A stretch of DNA of 16,496 bases from Candidatus Sumerlaeota bacterium (GTDB taxonomy: Bacteria > Sumerlaeota > Sumerlaeia > JAFGJS01): positions 1 to 16,496 of the forward strand of contig JAFGJS010000100.1 of the NCBI GenBank assembly GCA_016928995.1, in the 5' to 3' direction. This document shows, piece by piece, positions 12,005 through 16,496 of this stretch. Every line of letters begins with the position of its first letter. The first letter of the stretch is position 1. The translations under genes and the position numbers were made by a program. The notes beneath the pieces were generated by a model. That model ran no database searches. It had not been told where the DNA came from and saw nothing but the letters and a program-made list of their open reading frames with translations.

Positions 12005-14584
12005 TTAGCGCGAAGGCGTGCGCAGTTGCATGTAAGCGAGCAGCATGCCTGCGGCGCCGAGGATGAGGAGCATGGCGGCGTAAAATCCAACGGCGGCTTC
12101 CAAACATCCGTTCAAGCCGCGCAGCAGTTCGAAGCCGTAGTGCGAGGGCATCAGGCGGGCAAGGGCGGCGCTGAGCACGCTGAACACGTCGCCGCGCAGA
12201 AAGGCGTCGAGCAGCGCCTGCGTGCCGGGCAGCTCGGGCCAGTCGTCCGTGAAGCGATACGTGCGGCCGAAGCCGATGATGATGCGGCTGAATAGGAGCT
12301 GCGGGATCACCAGCAACGGCAGCAGCGCCACCGCCGTTTCGCCGCTGGAAGACCAGGCCGACGCGCCCAGGCCGATGCCTATCGCCGCCAGAAAGCACAG
12401 CCAGAATCCCAGCAGCATGTTGCGGGCTTGCGCGGCGTTGAAATGCTCCGGCGACGGCAGACCGAGCCGCAGAGCCGCATTCCAGTTCACTGGCGCGTCA
12501 TCCGGCGCAAGCTGCTCGTACTCCGCGCCGCCCAGCACGTGCTCGCGGAAATCCTCGCGATCCACCACCGGCCGTGCGGAGAGCGCTCCGGCGATGATCG
12601 CGCATTGCAGCGCGCCGATCAGCCCCAGCACCGCGACCTTGCTCGCCAGATACGGGCCGAGGCCCAGCCCGGCCAGCCGCTCGCGCGCCAGAATCTCCCG
12701 CTCGCGCACAATTTCGCGGATCGATGCGTTCAGCCCCAGCCAGATCGAAGCCACTGCGCCGAGGAACAGCAACAGGTCGCTCGAACTGTCGCGCCCATCC
12801 GCAGGCACGGCCAGCGCGATCATCAGACCGAGCAGCAGCGGTTGCAGCAGCACGAGCAGCAAGACAAACATCCGGTCGCGCCAGAGCACGTTCGCATATC
12901 GCGTCGACAGCACAAGCGTTTGCCACAGCATCGCCGCGATGCGCTTCCGGCTCGTGTCGGCGATGGCCTGCGTCGTGTCGCGCATCACGATCCACGGCGC
13001 CTGGAGCCAATGAAATGGCGCAGTCAGCGTCCGCCGAACGCAGCGGAGCAATTGATGCGGCTTTCCGTTTTTGTTTTGATTTGATTTTTTGCTATCGGTG
13101 CTGTGGGCCGACGGATTCAATTCTGGATCAATGCAGCGATACAAATCCGCCATGCGCGGAATATTGTAATGCCGTCGCAATTCCGCCGGAGAGCCGCAGA
13201 AATCCAGCTGCGCCGGACCACCCGCGCCATCGGGTCGCAGCACCAGAATCTTGTCGAATAATTCGACCGTCTCCATCGCGTGCGTCGTGCAGATCACGGT
13301 CTGGTTGCGGTTCGCCAGTCCGCGCAGTTGATGCATCAGGTCGATTTCCGTGCCCGGATCGAGACCGGAAGCCGGTTCGTCCATGAACAGAATGCGCGGC
13401 CGGCTGACCAGTTCCGCCGCCACGTTCGCGCGTTTGCGCTGACCGCCGCTGAGTCGCACAATCGGAGCGGCGCGGCGGTCCTCGAGCTGCACCAGCCGCA
13501 GGGCTTCCTCCACGCGTTCGCGCCGCTGTTCGCGCGGAGCATCCAGCCGCAGCGCCGCGTAATATCCCAGCGCTCGTGCCACTGGCAGCGACTGGTGCAT
13601 CACATCGTCCTGCGGCACGTATCCGATTGCGCGGCGCGTCTCGATGTCCAGTTCCTCTACTCGCTGGCCGTCGAAAAACACTCCGCCATCCTCCGGCGCG
13701 TCGCCGCGGAGAAATCCAGCCAGTGTCTTCAACAGTGTGCTTTTGCCCGAGCCGCTGGGTCCTACGATTCCTACGAGCTCGTTCGGCTCGATGATGAAAT
13801 CAAAATCCTCCAGCAAGCGCTGTCCATCAGGCAGCGTGAAACTGACCTTGCGGCATTCCAGCCGCACGCCATGCCCGTCCTGATCGGGATGCAGCGCCGC
13901 GCCCTGGCAGACGAAGGCATATGGTCCGATCTCCGCGCGGTCGCCGTCGCGCAACGCCGTCTGCAGCGCCGCCTGCCGGTTCACGCGCACATCGCCCAGT
14001 CGCGCCTCGTCGAACAAAACCCATTCGCCGCCGGCCGGCGCCACGCGTGCATGCAGCGGCATCAGCCCCGGCAGCTGCTCATCGCAATCCGCGCCGGAGC
14101 CGATCCGCACGCCGTTTTCCGTGAAGCGCAGCGGCTTGCGCGTGGAAGACTCGCGCATCGGCGGCGCGTTTTTATCGAATGCGATGAGCCGGCATGGCAT
14201 GCGTCCCAGCCAGATCGGGCCGCCCGGATGCAGCGCCCGCGATTCATGCGCGGCCATGCTCCGTTCGCCGATCTTCACCTCGCCCAGCGCCTCAATCCAC
14301 CACACACCGCCGTACTGGAAGAACCGCGCGTGCCGATCCTGCAGATGACGCGATGCGAGATAGATCGCGTTCGCCTCGGCATCCGATCCGGCGAACACTT
14401 CGTCGCCGCCCAGCACAAAGTCCCGCTCGCCGCCCGGTGTGCTCACGCGCAAAGCATAGCGCAAGCCGTTCGAGTCTCCGTCAAACGGCCGCGATTTATC
14501 CGCGCCGCAATACGGACACCCGGCCGGGCTGTCGCCCGCCTCGAAGATCAACCGGCAATGCGAACATGCATGCAATTCCGCCAA
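12005..14584 (-). CDS. Zinc-ribbon/double-FHA ABCG-type exporter (fused ATPase and permease)
   Basis: An 859-residue half-transporter in one chain. In order: zinc ribbon (Cys7, Cys10, Cys23, Cys26), two FHA-like domains (about 45-140 and 150-235), an ABC ATPase and a C-terminal membrane domain with six hydrophobic helices (about 590-855). The ATPase has Walker A GPSGSGKST (275-283), Q-loop VPQDD, signature LSGGQ (378-382), Walker B ILFMDEP with Asp402/Glu403, and H-loop THAM. It should work as a homodimeric exporter of unknown substrate; the layout parallels mycobacterial Rv1747. Both FHA domains lack the usual phosphothreonine-contact residues (IGS/AGS instead of GR; no Ser before the conserved His). 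I start it at TTG 14584, after AGAAGG. The in-frame ATG at 14713 would overlap the upstream gene by 44 bases through AT-rich, promoter-like DNA with no ribosome-binding site. It would give 902 residues. Confidence 0.9.
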   Translation of the reverse strand: MAELHACSHCRLIFEAGDSPAGCPYCGADKSRPFDGDSNGLRYALRVSTPGGERDFVLGGDEVFAGSDAEANAIYLASRHLQDRHARFFQYGGVWWIEALGEVKIGERSMAAHESRALHPGGPIWLGRMPCRLIAFDKNAPPMRESSTRKPLRFTENGVRIGSGADCDEQLPGLMPLHARVAPAGGEWVLFDEARLGDVRVNRQAALQTALRDGDRAEIGPYAFVCQGAALHPDQDGHGVRLECRKVSFTLPDGQRLLEDFDFIIEPNELVGIVGPSGSGKSTLLKTLAGFLRGDAPEDGGVFFDGQRVEELDIETRRAIGYVPQDDVMHQSLPVARALGYYAALRLDAPREQRRERVEEALRLVQLEDRRAAPIVRLSGGQRKRANVAAELVSRPRILFMDEPASGLDPGTEIDLMHQLRGLANRNQTVICTTHAMETVELFDKILVLRPDGAGGPAQLDFCGSPAELRRHYNIPRMADLYRCIDPELNPSAHSTDSKKSNQNKNGKPHQLLRCVRRTLTAPFHWLQAPWIVMRDTTQAIADTSRKRIAAMLWQTLVLSTRYANVLWRDRMFVLLLVLLQPLLLGLMIALAVPADGRDSSSDLLLFLGAVASIWLGLNASIREIVREREILARERLAGLGLGPYLASKVAVLGLIGALQCAIIAGALSARPVVDREDFREHVLGGAEYEQLAPDDAPVNWNAALRLGLPSPEHFNAAQARNMLLGFWLCFLAAIGIGLGASAWSSSGETAVALLPLLVIPQLLFSRIIIGFGRTYRFTDDWPELPGTQALLDAFLRGDVFSVLSAALARLMPSHYGFELLRGLNGCLEAAVGFYAAMLLILGAAGMLLAYMQLRTPSR

Positions 14585-14619
14585 ATGCTTCGCGCCTTCT
14601 ATGCTTTTATGTTTCGATA

Positions 14620-14647
14620 TATATAAATTACGAATGAAAAACAGCAA
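14620..14647 (-). promoter_or_regulatory. Candidate promoter for the FHA-ABC gene
   Basis: On the minus strand TTGCTG (14647-14642), a 16-base spacer and TATATA (14625-14620) lie in an AT-rich gap of about 85 bases between the DUF3795-type gene and the TTG start at 14584. Its presence supports the shorter start of the ABC gene. Confidence 0.45.
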
Positions 14648-14669
14648 TTTTAGCTCATGAAGCGCCTTG

Positions 14670-14999
14670 TTATCTTGATAGCTTTTCCAAGTTTTCTTTG
14701 GCTTCGGGCACATGGTCGATGATGAATCTCAGGTCTTCGCAGGCGAAATCGTCGCATTCGATGCAAGAGTTAAGTTCTTTTTCAATACAGCATTTGCGAA
14801 TTGTACAGGAAGTGGCGCAGTGAATGCATTGCCTTTTGTTTGCTTTGCATCCATCACAAATGACGTGTTCTGGTTTCAATTCCACGTTAAACTGCTTTGA
14901 CCATTTTTCAGCGACTTCCTGCAGTTTTTCTTGTTCTCCGGATTGAGTGGCAAGATACCCATCACACTTTGAGCAATCTAATCCGCAATAAGCTATCAT
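14670..14999 (-). CDS. Cysteine-rich DUF3795-type protein
   Basis: A 109-residue protein with 13 cysteines. It opens MIAYCGLDCSKCDGY (Cys5, Cys9, Cys12), the hallmark start of DUF3795 proteins, then has ICDGC, QCIHC, SC, KCC, SCIEC and FAC. The spacing suggests zinc or iron-sulfur binding; no enzymatic role is established to my knowledge. ATG 14999 is chosen because AAGGAG lies 7 bases upstream and the product then begins at the family motif; an upstream in-frame start at 15050 would add 17 unrelated residues. A sampled line is about 43% GC, lower than the flanking ABC and dehydrogenase genes, so it may have been acquired separately. The neighbours give no functional hint. Confidence 0.85.
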   Translation of the reverse strand: MIAYCGLDCSKCDGYLATQSGEQEKLQEVAEKWSKQFNVELKPEHVICDGCKANKRQCIHCATSCTIRKCCIEKELNSCIECDDFACEDLRFIIDHVPEAKENLEKLSR

Positions 15000-15074
15000 T
15001 GTTTTCTCCTTAATGCATTTTAAAAAGAGTCTTATAGATGGTATGCGCAATGCTTGAGTTGAGTCAAGCGGCGA

Positions 15075-16028
15075 TCAATTCACCACGTTGATCGGATCGC
15101 CTGCAATGAACGCCTGTACGTTTTCGGCGGTGATCCGCATCAGCCGCTGGCGGGCTTCGAGCGTGGCCCAGGCGATGTGCGGAGTGAAGATCACATTAGG
15201 CGCCTTGAGCAGAGGATTGTCCGCCGCAATCGGCTCGGTCGATGTCACGTCCAGCGCCGCTCCCGCCAGCGCGCCGTCCATCAGCGCCTGCGCCAAGTCC
15301 GCTTCGTTGACCAAGCCGCCGCGCGCGGTGTTGATGAAGAACGCCGAACGTTTCATGCGGCTGAGCAGCATCGCGTTCACCATGCCTGTGTTTTCCGCCG
15401 TCTGCGGACAATGCAAGCTAACCACGTCGGCTTCGGCAAAAACTTCGTCGATTTCCCGCCATTCAAACGGGTAATCCGGCGGATTGTTCCGGCTGCAGCT
15501 GGCGGCGATCACGTTCATTCCGAACGCCCGCGCCACTTCGCCGGCGCGCCGGCCGATGCGGCCGAAACCGACGATGCCCATCGTCTTGCCCGCGAGTTCG
15601 ATCAGCGGCGAATCCCAAAAGCAGAAATCCTCGCAGTGCGTCCAGCGGCCGGCCTTCACGGCGTCGCTATGATGCCGCACGTTATGGCAGAGCTCCAGCA
15701 GCAGCGCGAAAACGAGCTGCGCCACGGAGTCCGTGCTGTAGGCCGGAACGTTCGACACGATCACGTCCCGCTCGCGCGCATATGCCGTGTCCACGACGTT
15801 ATAGCCGGTCGCCAGCACGCTGATGAATTTCAGGCGGGGCAATAGCTCCAGCGTTTCGCGGTTCAGCACGGTTTTATTGGTCAGGACGATCTCCGCGTCT
15901 TTCGCGCGCTCGATCGTCTGATCCGCGCTGGTCCGGTCATGGCAGACAAACTCGCCGAGCGGCGCCACGGCGTCCCATGGATTGTCCCCCGGATTCAGCG
16001 TAAAGCCGTCCAGCACGACGATTTTCAT
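15075..16028 (-). CDS. D-2-hydroxyacid dehydrogenase (glycerate dehydrogenase/hydroxypyruvate reductase-like)
   Basis: A 317-residue NAD(P)-dependent oxidoreductase interconverting a 2-keto acid and a D-2-hydroxy acid in the cytoplasm. The Rossmann motif is GFGRIG at 154-159, and the catalytic triad is Arg236 (NTARGG), Glu265 (TSTEP) and His284 (TPHIAW). The substrate-side motif LATGYNVVD, in place of GxG-type phosphoglycerate dehydrogenase motifs, and YSTDSVAQLVFALLLEL favour the glycerate dehydrogenase/hydroxypyruvate reductase branch. There is no ACT or other C-terminal extension, arguing against SerA. ATG 16028 follows AAAGGAG by about 9 bases. A 33-base gap separates it from the small membrane-protein gene upstream on the same strand, so co-transcription is likely. 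The exact substrate cannot be read from sequence. Confidence 0.92.
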   Translation of the reverse strand: MKIVVLDGFTLNPGDNPWDAVAPLGEFVCHDRTSADQTIERAKDAEIVLTNKTVLNRETLELLPRLKFISVLATGYNVVDTAYARERDVIVSNVPAYSTDSVAQLVFALLLELCHNVRHHSDAVKAGRWTHCEDFCFWDSPLIELAGKTMGIVGFGRIGRRAGEVARAFGMNVIAASCSRNNPPDYPFEWREIDEVFAEADVVSLHCPQTAENTGMVNAMLLSRMKRSAFFINTARGGLVNEADLAQALMDGALAGAALDVTSTEPIAADNPLLKAPNVIFTPHIAWATLEARQRLMRITAENVQAFIAGDPINVVN

Positions 16029-16061
16029 CGGCGGCCGCTCCTTTCTTTTTTATCTGAGATT

Positions 16062-16319
16062 TTAATGATCGGGTTTGCTTTTGTGAAGGATGATCGAGAA
16101 GAAGATGATCACGTAGCCGCCGAGAATCAGGATCGGCGAGAGAATGCCGTGGATATTTTCCGCCATCGCATCGACATAGCTCAGGTCGATGAATCCCAGC
16201 AGGAGCGCCATGATTCCCGCAACGAGCAGCAGGGTGTTGGCGCTGGTCCAGCCGCCGAGTTGCGGCGCGGCCCCGCTGCTCTCCGCCGGAGAGTCCTGCT
16301 GTTTCAATGGATCGCTCAT
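16062..16319 (-). CDS. Small two-helix membrane protein
   Basis: An 85-residue protein with a hydrophilic, Pro/Ser/Gln-rich N terminus (about 24 residues), a first helix (about 26-43, ANTLLLVAGIMALLLGF), a short polar stretch (IDLSYVDAMAENIHG) and a second helix (about 60-77, ILSPILILGGYVIIFFSII) ending in HKSKPDH. The layout resembles small DUF3098-type membrane proteins, but I cannot confirm that family. ATG 16319 has AGGCG 5 bases upstream. An upstream start at 16394 would add 25 residues with no supporting ribosome-binding site. A shared motif at 16406-16431 lies upstream. It is probably the first gene of a unit with the dehydrogenase gene. Confidence 0.7.
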   Translation of the reverse strand: MSDPLKQQDSPAESSGAAPQLGGWTSANTLLLVAGIMALLLGFIDLSYVDAMAENIHGILSPILILGGYVIIFFSIILHKSKPDH

Positions 16320-16405
16320 CGAACGCCTGGCCTTGTGGTCTGGGTATATCACTACCATGCGGCAAGCCGGCGCATCAGTCAACTTAAACTTCAACCCGTT
16401 TAGCG

Positions 16406-16431
16406 GATGGGGCGCAACTCTCTTCAGCTAC
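16406..16431 (-). repeat. 25-base motif shared with the start of the window (copy 2)
   Basis: On the minus strand it contains AAGAGAGTTGCGCCCC, matching 66-90 except for one substitution and one extra C. It lies 86 bases upstream of the small membrane-protein start. The remainder of 16320-16496 contains no other feature I can support. Confidence 0.6.
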
Positions 16432-16496
16432 GCAGCAGACGCCCCCCCACCACAAGTTTGAAACAAACCAAAAAGTTCACTAGCTTTTGAGATTTG

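Noticed and set aside
13280-14626. 448-codon plus-strand open frame opposite the FHA-ABC gene
   Set aside because: It is the complement of the well-supported ABC, FHA and zinc-ribbon coding sequence and has Arg/Ala/His-rich composition typical of shadows.

Overview
The window looks like a bacterial chromosome segment of mixed composition. Most coding DNA is GC-rich (about 70% in a sampled line of the ABC gene). A few genes are clearly AT-rich (about 37-42% in sampled lines of the SEC-C gene, about 43% in the DUF3795 gene). TatA/TatC, a large hybrid histidine kinase, an FHA-ABC exporter and GC-rich intergenic hairpin repeats fit a Gram-negative environmental bacterium. My guess is the Planctomycetes/Verrucomicrobia/Lentisphaerae group or a neighbouring candidate phylum such as Sumerlaeota. 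This rests on the style of the repeats and genes; no rRNA or tRNA is present to settle it.

Left half, plus strand. A compact tatA-tatC pair (169-1350) encodes a minimal twin-arginine export system whose TatC has an enlarged first periplasmic region. A stand-alone response-regulator receiver (1558-1983) and a 1138-residue PAS/GAF hybrid sensor kinase (2342-5758) follow and could form one phosphorelay. Next come an exported thioredoxin-like protein (5905-6537) with a convincing promoter, and a two-domain enzyme (6888-8975) fusing a SAM methyltransferase to a D-Ala-D-Ala-ligase-type ATP-grasp domain, behind a roughly 250-base untranslated leader.

Centre, 8976-9636. This gene-free stretch is an array of nested inverted repeats: an outer 27-base pair of arms, a middle pair of hairpin elements and an inner CCCTGAAAGGG pair. 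It resembles non-autonomous REP-type elements. Between the outer and middle left arms lies a decayed second copy of the 3' end of the methyltransferase/ATP-grasp gene, evidence of a lost tandem paralogue.

Right half, minus strand. In order of coordinate: an AT-rich SEC-C gene with an HNH-like Cys/His region (9637-10545), a conserved protein of unknown function (10694-11461), a SpoIIAA/STAS-like gene split by a frameshift (11481-11848), a zinc-ribbon/double-FHA/ABC exporter resembling mycobacterial Rv1747 (12005-14584), a Cys-rich DUF3795-type protein (14670-14999), a D-2-hydroxyacid dehydrogenase (15075-16028) and a small two-helix membrane protein (16062-16319).

A 25-base motif occurs near both window ends, in each case about 80 bases upstream of a gene and in the same orientation relative to it. 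No single large new multi-gene system is evident. The best leads are the methyltransferase-ATP-grasp fusion with its relic and leader, the nested repeat array, the zinc-ribbon/degenerate-FHA exporter and the SEC-C/HNH-like protein.
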